NCBI RefSeq assembly: GCF_035317345.1
Contig: NZ_JAYKTU010000008.1
Reading direction: 5' to 3' (one strand)
Origin: Cellvibrio fontiphilus
GTDB taxonomy: Bacteria; Pseudomonadota; Gammaproteobacteria; Pseudomonadales; Cellvibrionaceae
Length of the DNA stretch: 64,000 bases
Shown: positions 53,257 through 62,194 of the stretch, one piece after another
Layout: each line of letters begins with the position of its first letter
Position numbering within the stretch: the first letter of the stretch is position 1
The notes under the pieces: model-generated
Told to the model about the DNA's origin: nothing
The model's database searches: none
Seen by the model: the letters and a program-made list of their open reading frames with translations, nothing else
Program-made: the position numbers and the translations under genes

Positions 53257-53394
53257 GGGGTACTCCTTGGTCTTGTTGGGGAACTGTCAAACTATAGTCC
53301 AAATCCATCGCGCAAAATGTCAACCTGCAGCGGCAAGGGGGGCTTATAGCCCAAGCCCGCAAGCAGCGCTGTTGGTGACTTAAAGCCCGCGCAG

Positions 53395-53423
53395 GGGACA
53401 AGTGCGTGTTCTGGCACTATAAT
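53395..53423 (+). promoter_or_regulatory. probable sigma-70 promoter of fabV
   Basis: A perfect TATAAT (53418-53423) follows GGGACA (53395-53400, four of six matches to TTGACA) with 17 bases between. It lies about 80 bases before the fabV start. Confidence 0.5.
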
Positions 53424-53505
53424 GCCTGCCTTCGCGAGCGACTCAAGTTGCTTCCTCGTTGTTGATTCACCCGCTAATTCATAAACATCACCACAAGGTA
53501 GATTC

Positions 53506-54681
53506 ATGATTATCAAGCCAAAAGTCCGCGGTTTTATTTGTACCAATGCGCATCCACAAGGCTGTGCTGCCAATGTTCAAGAGCAAATCGCTTTCACCAA
53601 AGCCAAAGGCCCCGTTGCCGGTGCACCTAAGAAAGTGCTGGTGCTGGGTTGTTCAACCGGTTTTGGTTTGGCCTCACGTATTACTGCAGCCTTCGGCGGC
53701 GGTGCAGATACTTTGGGTGTATGTTTTGAAAAAGAGCCCAGCGAGAGCAAAACCGCTACCGCCGGTTATTACAACACCTCTGCATTTCACGATGCGGCAA
53801 AAGCTGAAGGCCTGTACGCACACACCATTAATGGCGATGCGTTCTCTGATGCCTGTAAAGAGAAAGTCATAGCTGAATTGAAAAACAGCATTGGCAAGGT
53901 CGATTTGGTGATTTACAGCCTGGCATCGCCACGCCGTACCGATCCAAAAACCGGTGAAGTTTATAACTCGGTATTGAAACCTATCGGTAAGGAATACACC
54001 TCCAAAAACCTCAACACTGACACCCTGAAAATTTCAGATGTGACTATCGAGCCTGCGTCTGATGAAGAAATTGCCAACACCGTTAAGGTAATGGGCGGTG
54101 AGGATTGGGAGTTGTGGATCGATGCACTCAAAGGTGCAGACCTGCTTGCCGACGATTTCAAAACCGTGGCCTATACCTACCTTGGCGATAAACTGACCTG
54201 GCCAATTTACGGTAAAGCGACCATTGGTAAAGCCAAAGAAGATTTGGATCGCGCCGCTAAAACCCTTAGCGCAAAACACGGTGGTAACGCGCGTGTTGCC
54301 GTACTGAAAGCGGTTGTTACCCAAGCCAGTTCTGCGATTCCGGTAATGCCTTTGTATTTGGCGATTTTGTTCAAAGTGATGAAAGCGCAGGGCACACACG
54401 AGGGTTGTATCGAGCAGATCCAGCGGTTGTTTACCGAATGTTTGTATTCAAACAATCCGCGTCTGGACGAGGGCAATCGCTACCGTGTGGATGAGTTGGA
54501 ACTCGACCCATCGGTGCAGCGCCCGGTAGAAGAAATCTGGGAAAAAGTGACTGAAGAAAATCTGTTTGAACTGACCGACTTTGAAGGTTATAAAACCGAA
54601 TTCCTGCGGTTATTTGGTTTTGGTATTGCCGGTGTGGATTACGATGCGGAAACCACACCCTTGGTGCAAACCAATTTTTAA
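53506..54681 (+). CDS. fabV: trans-2-enoyl-(acyl-carrier-protein) reductase FabV
   Basis: This NADH-dependent enoyl reductase completes each fatty-acid elongation round and is triclosan-resistant in many bacteria. The nucleotide-binding motif VLGCSTGFGLASRI lies near residue 46. The active-site Tyr-x8-Lys is Tyr235 and Lys244 in IYGKATIGKAKEDLD. SALASPRR-like (YSLASPRRTDP) and PVMPLYLAILFKVMK segments also match FabV. The length of 391 aa is typical. The ATG at 53506 has AAGG about eight bases upstream. Confidence 0.97.
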   Translation: MIIKPKVRGFICTNAHPQGCAANVQEQIAFTKAKGPVAGAPKKVLVLGCSTGFGLASRITAAFGGGADTLGVCFEKEPSESKTATAGYYNTSAFHDAAKAEGLYAHTINGDAFSDACKEKVIAELKNSIGKVDLVIYSLASPRRTDPKTGEVYNSVLKPIGKEYTSKNLNTDTLKISDVTIEPASDEEIANTVKVMGGEDWELWIDALKGADLLADDFKTVAYTYLGDKLTWPIYGKATIGKAKEDLDRAAKTLSAKHGGNARVAVLKAVVTQASSAIPVMPLYLAILFKVMKAQGTHEGCIEQIQRLFTECLYSNNPRLDEGNRYRVDELELDPSVQRPVEEIWEKVTEENLFELTDFEGYKTEFLRLFGFGIAGVDYDAETTPLVQTNF

Positions 54682-54707
54682 TCCCTTATGGGTTGAGTGA
54701 TTCTGTG

Positions 54708-54739
54708 TAAATCCCTCGCTCCGGCGGGGGATTTTTTTT
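54708..54739 (+). terminator. intrinsic terminator of fabV
   Basis: AAATCCCTCGC, loop, GCGGGGGATTTTTTTT; a stable stem followed by T8, about 27 bases after the stop. Confidence 0.9.
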
Positions 54740-54774
54740 AGTGATCGTTAAGTTGTCATAGCCTTGGAGTTCAC

Positions 54775-55305
54775 ATGCGTAAACGTATTGCAATTGATAT
54801 GGACGAAACCATTTGCGACACCTTGAGTCGGCATTTGGATTGGTACAACACCGAATTCAAGCAAAGCCTCACCAAAGCAGAGTTGCACGCAAAAAAAATC
54901 TATCAAGCCGTACCCGATGCGCATCTGGCGCGTGTGCGCGCATACCCTGACATGCCGGCATTTTTTGAAGACATAACACCCTATGAGAATGCGATTGACG
55001 TAATCCGTGAATTGCACGAGCAATATGACATTGTGATTGCCACCGCTGCGATGGAGCATCCCACATCCTTTGCGCCAAAATACCAATGGCTAACTAAATA
55101 CTTGCCGTTTTTGTCACCCATGAATTTTATTTTTTGCGGCAGGAAAAATGTGGTGCAGGCAGATTATTTAATCGATGACAGCTCGCGTCATTTTGAGGGT
55201 TTTGTAGGGCAGGGTATTTTATTTTCGGCGCCGCATAATGCCAATGAAGTTGCGCCGGTGCGTGTGAATGATTGGCTGGATGTGCGCACTTATTTTTTAC
55301 GCTAA
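54775..55305 (+). CDS. 5'(3')-deoxyribonucleotidase-like HAD phosphatase
   Basis: This 176-aa HAD-superfamily enzyme of the NT5C type dephosphorylates (deoxy)nucleoside monophosphates. HAD motif 1 is IAIDMDETICD (nucleophile Asp8, acid/base Asp10). The substrate-binding cap follows, with WYNTEF and FFEDITPYENAIDVIREL. Motif 2 lies in IVIATAAMEHP, and motif 4 in YLIDDSSRHFEGF. The ATG at 54775 has GGAG five bases upstream. Such enzymes help set nucleotide pools. Confidence 0.86.
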   Translation: MRKRIAIDMDETICDTLSRHLDWYNTEFKQSLTKAELHAKKIYQAVPDAHLARVRAYPDMPAFFEDITPYENAIDVIRELHEQYDIVIATAAMEHPTSFAPKYQWLTKYLPFLSPMNFIFCGRKNVVQADYLIDDSSRHFEGFVGQGILFSAPHNANEVAPVRVNDWLDVRTYFLR

Positions 55306-55340
55306 TCTCTTGCGACAATGAGTGCGCTAGCGCTTGGCGG

Positions 55341-55970
55341 CTATTCTAGGCTATGAAAAAAACGGTTTGCGCGCGGTAAAAAATTATCGTCATAATCAAA
55401 GGACATAATAACGCTGCGGGAACGGCCAACAAATTCGCTGCGGGGTACAAAACCTATTGCGCGCGAGTCGGCGCTATTGTCGCGGTTATCACCAAGCATC
55501 AAATACTGGTCTGCGGGTATTTTTACCGGGGCAAAACTCGCATAGGTTTTTGCATTTTGATCAATTCGCACTAGATGACTTTTGCCCTCTAAGTGTTCCA
55601 ACCAGTCGCCATTGGCGGCTGTCGTGTAGGCAATTGCCTGGCCATTGATATAAAGGCGATTGTCCTGCATTGCTACAGTGTCACCGGGTATACCAATTAC
55701 ACGTTTCACCAAACGTTTATTGACGACCTTTGAATCAAATATGGCTATGTCCCCGCGCTGGGGATCAGCTACTTTGTAAATTGAAATATGGGTGAAAGGG
55801 ACGCGAAGATCGTAGGCCATTTTGTTCAGGCCTATGCGATCGCCTTCAATAATTGTGGGTTTCATTGAGCCGCTGGGTACATGATTCCAATCAGCGATGG
55901 CACTGCGGAAGCAAAACATCAGTGCTAAAAATAAAAACAGTGAGCGATTTTCCATCCAAAAACGTTTCAT
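55341..55970 (-). CDS. lepB: signal peptidase I (short form)
   Basis: This S26 serine/lysine protease removes signal peptides on the periplasmic side of the inner membrane. It has one N-terminal membrane helix (about 8-27), then catalytic Ser35 in VPSGSMKPT and general-base Lys89 in VKRVIGIPGD. The C-terminal box LMLGDNRDNSADSRAIG is present. The length of 209 aa is short compared with E. coli LepB and lacks the second helix and large inserts. I chose the ATG at 55970 with AGGGA six bases upstream; the TTG at 56009 is less likely. It may be a second, specialised peptidase rather than the housekeeping one. It diverges from a yihG-type acyltransferase gene. Confidence 0.9.
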   Translation of the reverse strand: MKRFWMENRSLFLFLALMFCFRSAIADWNHVPSGSMKPTIIEGDRIGLNKMAYDLRVPFTHISIYKVADPQRGDIAIFDSKVVNKRLVKRVIGIPGDTVAMQDNRLYINGQAIAYTTAANGDWLEHLEGKSHLVRIDQNAKTYASFAPVKIPADQYLMLGDNRDNSADSRAIGFVPRSEFVGRSRSVIMSFDYDDNFLPRANRFFHSLE

Positions 55971-56063
55971 TCGTTGTCCCTCTGTTGATCCTGTTTGGGT
56001 AATGCACAAAAATGCGCAGTTTTTATGACACTAGGGTCTCAGGCAAGTTCACGGGTTGGCAAT

Positions 56064-56966
56064 ATGCAATTATTTAATCATCTGCGCGCGGTACTGGTTA
56101 CGGCGATTTTCTCCATCACTATCATCATGATTGCGGTGCCGGTAGTGATTTGCGCCCTGGTGAAATTATTACTGCCAATTCCGGCGTTGCGTCGCGCTAT
56201 TGATCGGTTGCTGGATGCTGCCTCCAATGTCTGGATTACATTCAACACCTGGCAGCAGGAGCACACCCTGCCCACCAAAGTGGAAGTGGAAGGGCTGGGA
56301 AATTTGAGCCGCGACGAGTGGTACATGCTGGTGGCTAATCATCAGTCCTGGCCGGATATTCTGGTATTGGTGCGTGCGTTTAATGCGCGTATTCCGGGGG
56401 TTAAGTTTTTTTTCAAGCGCAGCCTGCTGTGGGTGCCGGTCTTGGGGCTGGCGCTTTGGGGGTTGGATTTCCCCTCTATGCGCCGCTATTCCAAGGCAAA
56501 ACTTGCTCGTCACCCCGAGTTAAAAGGTAAGGATGTCGAGCAAACGCGCAAAGCCTGTGAGCGGTTTCGCCATCACCCGGTCACGATCATTAACTTTCTG
56601 GAGGGTACCCGTTTTACGTCGGCCAAACACAGCCAGCTGCAATCGCCCTATCGCCATCTATTACCGCCAAAAGCAGGTGGCCTGGCTTTTACCCTGGCGG
56701 CTATGGGTGGGCAATTGCATCGTTTGCTTGATGTCACCATTTACTACCCCGAAGGTATTCCCACCTATTGGGACTACGCCTGCGGGCGGGTAAAACGGAT
56801 TCGGGTGCATATTCGCCAGTTGCCTATTCCCGCCGATTTAATTGGCGATTACAGCGAAGATGCCGCGTTTCGCGCGCGCTTCCAGCAGTGGGTTAACCAG
56901 CTGTGGCAGGAGAAGGACGAGCTGTTGGATACAATGATTGCGCAGGAGCGGGCGATTAAAAATTAA
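56064..56966 (+). CDS. YihG-type 1-acylglycerol-3-phosphate acyltransferase
   Basis: This PlsC-fold membrane acyltransferase is related to E. coli YihG and makes or remodels phosphatidic acid. It begins with a membrane helix (about 8-35). The catalytic NHxxxxD is NHQSWPD (His93, Asp98). The substrate-binding EGTRFT motif follows, and LLPPKAGGLAFTL is shared with YihG. Several upstream starts exist (ATG at 56025, TTG at 55995); the ATG at 56064 (MQLFNHLRAVL) best matches YihG at the N-terminus and gives 300 aa. The upstream starts would overlap the lepB promoter region. Confidence 0.88.
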   Translation: MQLFNHLRAVLVTAIFSITIIMIAVPVVICALVKLLLPIPALRRAIDRLLDAASNVWITFNTWQQEHTLPTKVEVEGLGNLSRDEWYMLVANHQSWPDILVLVRAFNARIPGVKFFFKRSLLWVPVLGLALWGLDFPSMRRYSKAKLARHPELKGKDVEQTRKACERFRHHPVTIINFLEGTRFTSAKHSQLQSPYRHLLPPKAGGLAFTLAAMGGQLHRLLDVTIYYPEGIPTYWDYACGRVKRIRVHIRQLPIPADLIGDYSEDAAFRARFQQWVNQLWQEKDELLDTMIAQERAIKN

Positions 56967-57042
56967 ACCGGGTGAAGGGCTTGCTATAGCGTTATGCTGG
57001 TGGTGGAATAGTTTTTCTCCAGCAGATCTATAGGAGGGCCGC

Positions 57043-57267
57043 ATGTTCTACTCACTGAGTGATTTGTTTGCCAAGTTAGGCCTGCCCAACTCTCCAGCGG
57101 CAATTGAGGCCTTTATCGAAACGCATCGTCCTTTACCCCAGGCGGAGCCTCTGGCCAGTGCCAGTTTTTGGACTCCAGAGCAGGCGGCTTTTCTGCGTGA
57201 AGCACGTCAGGAATATTCAGGCTGGGCTGAGGTGGTTGATGAGCTTAATTGTTTGTTGCGCGATTAA
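57043..57267 (+). CDS. DUF2789 family protein
   Basis: This 74-aa protein matches DUF2789: a YSLSDLFAKLGLPNSPAAIE opening, then HRPLP, ASFWTPEQAAFLREA and ELNCLLRD. It is cytoplasmic and probably helical. The family's function is unknown. The ATG at 57043 has GGAGG six bases upstream. It is followed by a terminator. Confidence 0.88.
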   Translation: MFYSLSDLFAKLGLPNSPAAIEAFIETHRPLPQAEPLASASFWTPEQAAFLREARQEYSGWAEVVDELNCLLRD

Positions 57268-57288
57268 CACTGCGTTTTGCCCTCCCTG

Positions 57289-57316
57289 AAACGACCGGCC
57301 ATGAGCCGGTCGTTTT
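57289..57316 (+). terminator. terminator after the DUF2789 gene
   Basis: AACGACCGGC, short loop, GCCGGTCGTTTTC; a 9-10 bp stem with a short T-run. Confidence 0.8.
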
Positions 57317-57381
57317 CATTTGGCAGTCAGCTTTTGTATGTTATGGTTCCCCCTCTTTTAACCGATGTAACAGGATCGACT

Positions 57382-58149
57382 ATGTATAAATTAACCGCTG
57401 CGCTGGTTCTTGCCGCCTCTGCCACCAGTAGTTTTGCCCAGGAGGAAAAACGCCCGTGGGAAGTAGAAGTGGATGTAGGTGCTATAGCTACCTCGGGCAA
57501 TACCGACACGACCAGTTTGCAATTCAAAGTAGATGCAAAACAAAATCTGGAACAGTGGGAGAACCAATACGTTTTCAATTCGCTCTTTAAAGAAGACAGC
57601 GTTAAACAGGATGACAACACCACCCAGCGTGAAAAAACGGCTGAAAAATATTTTGGCTCGGCAAAATTTGCCTATTTACTGGGAGTGGAGGAATCCTATT
57701 TATTTGGTTTTGGCTCGCACACCAATGACAAATTTGGCGCCTACAAAACCTACACCACTCTGGCGTTGGGTTACGGTAATTGGCTGTATTTTTCACCCAC
57801 ATTTAATTGGTTTGTTGAAGCGGGTCCGGGTTATTTTGAAGGCGAAAAAGTGACCGAGAGCGACGATCCGCTGGTGCCTGATACTATCACTGAGGAAAGT
57901 GGTGCGATGCTGCGTGCGGCTACGGCACTGGAATGGAAGATCAGTGAAAACGCCACCTTTAAACAGCTGGTGAGTGTGGAATCCGGTTCAGATAATACCC
58001 GCACCCAAAGTGAGACATCGCTGGCCACGTCGATCAACAAAAGTATGAAAATGAAGGTCGGCATCGCTGTTGCCAACGATACTGACGTGGCACCGGGTAA
58101 GGAAAAAACTGACACCACGACCTTTATTAACCTGGTGTATAGCTTTTAA
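57382..58149 (+). CDS. DUF481 family outer-membrane beta-barrel protein
   Basis: A signal peptide ends at SSFAQ-EEK (about residue 19). The mature part is a series of alternating strands ending in an aromatic residue (FINLVYSF), consistent with a small outer-membrane barrel. It shows the DUF481 (salt-induced outer membrane protein) pattern: VDVGAIATSGNTDTTSLQFK, EKYFGSAKFAYLL and YLFGFGSHTNDKFGAYKTY. I use the ATG at 57382 with AGGA eight bases upstream; an upstream in-frame region gives no signal peptide. The length is 255 aa. Its role is unknown. Confidence 0.88.
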   Translation: MYKLTAALVLAASATSSFAQEEKRPWEVEVDVGAIATSGNTDTTSLQFKVDAKQNLEQWENQYVFNSLFKEDSVKQDDNTTQREKTAEKYFGSAKFAYLLGVEESYLFGFGSHTNDKFGAYKTYTTLALGYGNWLYFSPTFNWFVEAGPGYFEGEKVTESDDPLVPDTITEESGAMLRAATALEWKISENATFKQLVSVESGSDNTRTQSETSLATSINKSMKMKVGIAVANDTDVAPGKEKTDTTTFINLVYSF

Positions 58150-58183
58150 GTAAACCCCCCGCTATTCCCGATAGCCCGGGAAA

Positions 58184-58221
58184 AAGGCAGATGCTGGCAA
58201 GCAAGCGCCATCATCTGCCTT
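58184..58221 (+). terminator. hairpin after the DUF481 gene
   Basis: AAGGCAGATG (58184-58193) pairs perfectly with CATCTGCCTT (58212-58221). GCTGTTTTATAAT follows, giving a modest T-run; the TATAAT at 58229-58234 could also serve the next gene, though I see no good -35. Confidence 0.65.
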
Positions 58222-58289
58222 GCTGTTTTATAATGCAGGTTTTGCCGTTTTTACGGTTTTAGCCAATTTAACCCAAGTGTTCAATAATT

Positions 58290-59207
58290 ATGGCTTCATC
58301 GCAATTTGATCGCGCTTTACTTCACCCCCGTCACTGGCCAACCTGGGTCGGATTTGGTTTTTGGTTTGTTATTGCCCAGCTGCCTTATTCTTGGCAAATG
58401 GCAATGGCAAGACTTTTGGCGCCCCTGCTGCACCTGAATAAAAAGCGCGTGAAAATGGCGCGCACTAATTTACAGCTTTGTTTTCCACATAAAACCGCAG
58501 CAGAAATTGAGCAGCTACTGGAAGCCAATTTGCAATCTACCGCGATGGCGGTATTTGAAACCGGCATAGGTTACTTTTGGTCAAAAGCACGGTTGCGCAA
58601 ATTATTTTCTATCACCGGTCTTGAATATATAGAACAGGCCAAAGCCGAAGGGCAGGGGGCGCTTTTGCTCAGCTTGCATTTCACTACGCTTGATATTGGC
58701 AGCGCTATGCTCGGTGTGTGCGTGAATTACGATGGCATGTACAGCCCGCATAAAAATAAAGTGTTTGATTACGTGCAAAAAGTTCGCCGCGAGGCTTATG
58801 TAAAAGAAGGCATTGCAATCAGCCGTGACAATGTGCGTGCGATGGTGGGGCAACTGCGCAAAGGGCGCATGATTTGGTATGCGCCTGATCGCGATTTAGG
58901 CCCAAAAGTTTCGGTATTTGTGCCTTTTTTTGGTGTACCTGCGGCGACAGTGACCGCTACGGCACAATTCGCACGCATGGGGCGCGCTAAAATTATTCCC
59001 TTCTCGCAATACCGTCGCGCTGATGGCACAGGTTATGACGTGATAATTCATCCGCCGTTTGACAATTACCCCAGCGGCGATGAACTAGCTGATGCGCGTC
59101 GTGTTAACGAATTTGTAGAGCAGGAAATTTTAAAGGCGCCGGAACAGTATTTGTGGGCCCAGCCGCGCTTTAAAACGCGGCCGGAAGGCGAGGCAAAAGT
59201 TTATTGA
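58290..59207 (+). CDS. LpxL/HtrB-type lipid A acyltransferase
   Basis: This membrane-anchored enzyme adds a secondary acyl chain (laurate-type) to Kdo2-lipid IVA in lipid A synthesis. It has an N-terminal membrane segment (about 22-45). The catalytic HxxxxD is HFTTLD (His130, Asp135). YAPDRDLGPKVSVFVPFFG and the C-terminal WAQPRFKTRPEGE are family hallmarks. The length of 305 aa is typical. The ATG is at 58290. Chain specificity (LpxL, LpxM or LpxP) cannot be told from sequence by eye. The 3' end overlaps the converging CvpA-type gene by seven bases. Confidence 0.9.
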   Translation: MASSQFDRALLHPRHWPTWVGFGFWFVIAQLPYSWQMAMARLLAPLLHLNKKRVKMARTNLQLCFPHKTAAEIEQLLEANLQSTAMAVFETGIGYFWSKARLRKLFSITGLEYIEQAKAEGQGALLLSLHFTTLDIGSAMLGVCVNYDGMYSPHKNKVFDYVQKVRREAYVKEGIAISRDNVRAMVGQLRKGRMIWYAPDRDLGPKVSVFVPFFGVPAATVTATAQFARMGRAKIIPFSQYRRADGTGYDVIIHPPFDNYPSGDELADARRVNEFVEQEILKAPEQYLWAQPRFKTRPEGEAKVY

Positions 59208-60430
59208 GTGGCGGTATCGGGCGCCGTGTTTTTACCGGCTGGCGCTGGTTGGTCGGAATAATGTACGCGCCCGTTTTCATCCGTCCAGCGATAAATTTGG
59301 GTTGGCGTCTGGTTTTGCTCTGCGTTTTGCTGATCTGCTTTTGCGGGCTGGTTAGTATTTACATCAATCACTTCATAATTGCTCATCCCGTTTACGGGAA
59401 TAGTCTCCTGATTAAAAATAATCTGCGTGAGTTGATTCAGTTTGGGGTTCATCATCAGCGGCAATTTGTTGGGCGAGTTTAATTGCTGCTGAAACTCCGG
59501 GTCATTCACAATCGCAATAATACGCGGGTCATGTTTGATTAATTGCACACGGTTCCAGGCGAGCACCATTTTTTCGGCGGCAGCCTGTGCGCCCGCATCG
59601 CTATTTACATCGGACTGCGCCATTAATGCCTGCATACTCGGGTTTTCAATCAAGGCTTTAAATTCCGGGTTGCGCATCAGGGCGTGGGTGTCGCCGGTAG
59701 TCAGCAGCGATTGGATATTCTCATCCGCCATCAGGCTTTGCATTTGCCCGCTGTTAGTCATCTGCTGCACGTGGCCAAGCATGGTTTGCGGGTCTTGCAC
59801 AAAAGCTTTGGCAACCTGGCTTGCGGTTTTATCTTCCACTGCCAAATCCACCGCCGTTGCCGCTGCCGCGCCCATTAATTTTTTTGCGCTGGCTTCAATA
59901 AAGGAATCTCTACTGCGCTCCAAATCCCGCAGAGCGGGAACGCCCGGTGCGGTTGCTCCGTTTGTTGTGGCGTTTGTTGTGGCGTTTGTCGGGTTTGCGC
60001 TGGCAGTTGGATCACTTTCAAGGTGTTGGGCGGGCAGCGGCTTGGGGGTTAATACCAGCCCCATGAAATACACCGCCAGTAAACCCGCTAATGCGCCCAC
60101 CAAAACACCTACGCCGGCGCCACCAATTTTGGAGCCGGTTGTCGCAGCCTCGCTTTCAGGCACTAATTTGCCGACATGGGTCAGCGCAAATGCAACCATA
60201 AAACTCACTAACAAAAAAATACTGGCGCCGGCAATAAAATACACAATCAAACCGGTAAGCATAGTGTGTTGCATGAGCAGTGCCGCAACGGGCGGAGTAA
60301 AAATCAGCGCTGCGGGGTAGGCAACTATCCAACTTAAAATACGGGTGATGGAACCGATAAATCCCTTCTGATAACCGCGCCAGGTGAAAAAAATCAGTAG
60401 CGCAAAAAATACCAAGGTGGTGACTTGCAT
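59201..60430 (-). CDS. CvpA family membrane protein with C-terminal DUF4124
   Basis: The 409-aa protein begins with four membrane helices (about 3-125), typical of CvpA. A low-complexity linker (ANPTNATTNATTNGAT) leads to a helical region with repeated short motifs (LMADENIQSLL, LMRNPEFKALIENPSMQAL), which look like a tandem set of about 20 residues. The C-terminus carries a DUF4124-like strand pair (IYRWTDENGRVHYSDQP). The layout implies a periplasmic tail that may bind peptidoglycan or another envelope component. The ATG is at 60430. The repeated NPxFxxLxxxP motif resembles segments of exported proteins of unknown role. Confidence 0.8.
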   Translation of the reverse strand: MQVTTLVFFALLIFFTWRGYQKGFIGSITRILSWIVAYPAALIFTPPVAALLMQHTMLTGLIVYFIAGASIFLLVSFMVAFALTHVGKLVPESEAATTGSKIGGAGVGVLVGALAGLLAVYFMGLVLTPKPLPAQHLESDPTASANPTNATTNATTNGATAPGVPALRDLERSRDSFIEASAKKLMGAAAATAVDLAVEDKTASQVAKAFVQDPQTMLGHVQQMTNSGQMQSLMADENIQSLLTTGDTHALMRNPEFKALIENPSMQALMAQSDVNSDAGAQAAAEKMVLAWNRVQLIKHDPRIIAIVNDPEFQQQLNSPNKLPLMMNPKLNQLTQIIFNQETIPVNGMSNYEVIDVNTNQPAKADQQNAEQNQTPTQIYRWTDENGRVHYSDQPAPAGKNTAPDTATQ

Positions 60431-60523
60431 TGGGTCTTCCTTATTCAGTCGCTATAAAAAATAAAAGCAGAAAATTATTAACAATCAATTGCGCAAGTCG
60501 AGCAAACTTCCGCGTCATGCGTA

Positions 60524-61846
60524 TTACAAAAGTCGAAGGTTGCGCTGTATTTCCCGCATAAACGCGGGGGAGACACCCGCTGTGCGCGCATAATCCGGCC
60601 ACTGGCTTACCACCTCCACTACTTGCGCAATAATCTGTTTGGCTTCTTTAGTAAAGTTGCTAATCAAACTTGCGGCGTTTAATAAATCATCCCGCGTGAA
60701 ATTGTCGCGTTTGCCATTTAAATTCAATTGATGTGAGTTAACCCAGGGTGATCCGGGTTTATAGCTGTAAGCAACATCAAACGCAGGTGCTAATTGCCAG
60801 GCGCTGCGCGGGCCGGGCAGGATAAAACCAAAATTCTTGCTGTGGTCGTCATGGTTGCGCGCCACTATGTTAAACACCATGCGGCGATATATTTCTATCG
60901 CCTCTGCGCGAGTTAAACGCAATTGGCGCGCGACCGCAAACAATTGTTCATAACTGTAAAAGCCCGGCTTTTTAAAGTCGGCGTGATCCATCGCGCAGAG
61001 CGATTGATAGTGGACTTTATGGTTGCCAATGCGATCAAAGCGGCGCGTTAGAAAGTGGGCGCGCTCACCATCCAGCAATAATTCGCAATGGCTCATGCTA
61101 ATGCCTGCGGCGGTTGCCATTAAATAGTAGGCATATTCCATACGGCCAAAACCCTGTGGGTCACCAAAGGTTTCGCGGTTGCTACCCTGCTCAACAACAC
61201 CATCAAACTTTAATAAATAATGTTCAAAACCTTCGGGTGCATCCACTTGGCCGGAGCGAATTTCGCTGCGTTGTGCGTTAATCGCAACCAGCGCTTTGGC
61301 GCGCGCGCCGCCGGCAGAGGTGCCCACTTGCAGAATCGCCGTTAAATCGTCTTGCCCTTTGTGCTCCAACGCACTGGCCAAACCCGCGCGCTGATCCAAC
61401 ACTTGTTGCGCCATCGCAATCAGGGATTCCAATTCCAGCTTGTTATTAGCCTGCCGTGTCTGGCGCAGAGCGGGTGCATATTCCAGTGCGCCCATGCCGC
61501 GTTTGCCGCTGTACAACAACCGCTCCAACGGGTTAAAACTCTGTGGGTCGCGGCCGTTGCGGGCGAGCCAGGCATTAATAACCGCGTTGCCAAAGTCATC
61601 CGGCAGGGTATCGGCAAAACAGGCCGGCAGGCCTTTGTAAGTATCGCGATTAAGTTGGGGGAAGTGAAAAATCCGGCTGGCCGGTGCCGGGGCTTGTGTT
61701 TGACTAGGCATATGTAACGGGGCGATTTGCACCCCGGTGTTTACCCATTCCGGCGTGTATTCAAAGGTTGCTGTTGCGGTAGCGGGCGACCAGGCCAGCG
61801 CCCCCACTAACTTGTCCCACAGCCAGACTTCTGCAAGGTTCTGCAT
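60524..61846 (-). CDS. hipA: HipA-family serine/threonine kinase toxin
   Basis: This 440-aa HipA-type toxin probably phosphorylates a tRNA synthetase or another target when free of its antitoxin. The N-terminal couple_hipA domain has a LWDKLVGALAW start. The ATP loop is in GTSAGGARAKALVAI. The catalytic Asp333 lies in VARNHDDHSKNFGF, and the metal-binding Asp is in LAPAFDVAYSY. All key residues look intact, so the toxin is probably active. The ATG at 61846 directly abuts the antitoxin stop (TAG-ATG), so translation is coupled. The order hipB-hipA is typical. Confidence 0.93.
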   Translation of the reverse strand: MQNLAEVWLWDKLVGALAWSPATATATFEYTPEWVNTGVQIAPLHMPSQTQAPAPASRIFHFPQLNRDTYKGLPACFADTLPDDFGNAVINAWLARNGRDPQSFNPLERLLYSGKRGMGALEYAPALRQTRQANNKLELESLIAMAQQVLDQRAGLASALEHKGQDDLTAILQVGTSAGGARAKALVAINAQRSEIRSGQVDAPEGFEHYLLKFDGVVEQGSNRETFGDPQGFGRMEYAYYLMATAAGISMSHCELLLDGERAHFLTRRFDRIGNHKVHYQSLCAMDHADFKKPGFYSYEQLFAVARQLRLTRAEAIEIYRRMVFNIVARNHDDHSKNFGFILPGPRSAWQLAPAFDVAYSYKPGSPWVNSHQLNLNGKRDNFTRDDLLNAASLISNFTKEAKQIIAQVVEVVSQWPDYARTAGVSPAFMREIQRNLRLL

Positions 61847-62185
61847 CTACCAATCCAACCCTGGTTCATCAACCGGTGTTTGCGGGCCACGGGGCTGGCG
61901 CACCCGCTGCCGCTGTTTGCCGCGTAACTTCAACTGCTCAAGCGGGCTGGGCGCAGGCTCCGGCAAAAAGTTATCCAGCTGATCCAGCGCATTCAAGGCG
62001 CGCAGGGCAGCAATCAGGTTTTCCAATTTGCCACCACCCGCCACCAACTGGCGATAACTCTTGGCGGTAATACCAATCTCATCCGCCAGCATTTGCTGGG
62101 TAAGGTTGCGCGCCAACCGCAAACGCTCAAGGCGCTCACCCAGCTCCGCCGCTACAGCCTTATTGGTCATGGCTTCATAGTTCAT
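61847..62185 (-). CDS. hipB: HipB-like XRE-family antitoxin
   Basis: This 112-aa protein has an N-terminal XRE helix-turn-helix (about 13-70; LGERLERLRLARNLTQQMLADEIGIT, with SYRQLVAGGGKLENL as recognition region). A Pro/Gln/Arg-rich, probably disordered tail follows, longer than in E. coli HipB. It should repress its own operon and neutralise HipA. The ATG at 62185 is used; an alternative ATG at 62170 would remove five residues. Two operator-like repeats lie just upstream. Confidence 0.9.
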   Translation of the reverse strand: MNYEAMTNKAVAAELGERLERLRLARNLTQQMLADEIGITAKSYRQLVAGGGKLENLIAALRALNALDQLDNFLPEPAPSPLEQLKLRGKQRQRVRQPRGPQTPVDEPGLDW

Positions 62186-62194
62186 AAAAGTTAC

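Noticed and set aside
58206..58234. Promoter for the lpxL-type gene at TATAAT 58229-58234
   Set aside because: No acceptable -35 at the right distance, and the site overlaps a hairpin tail.
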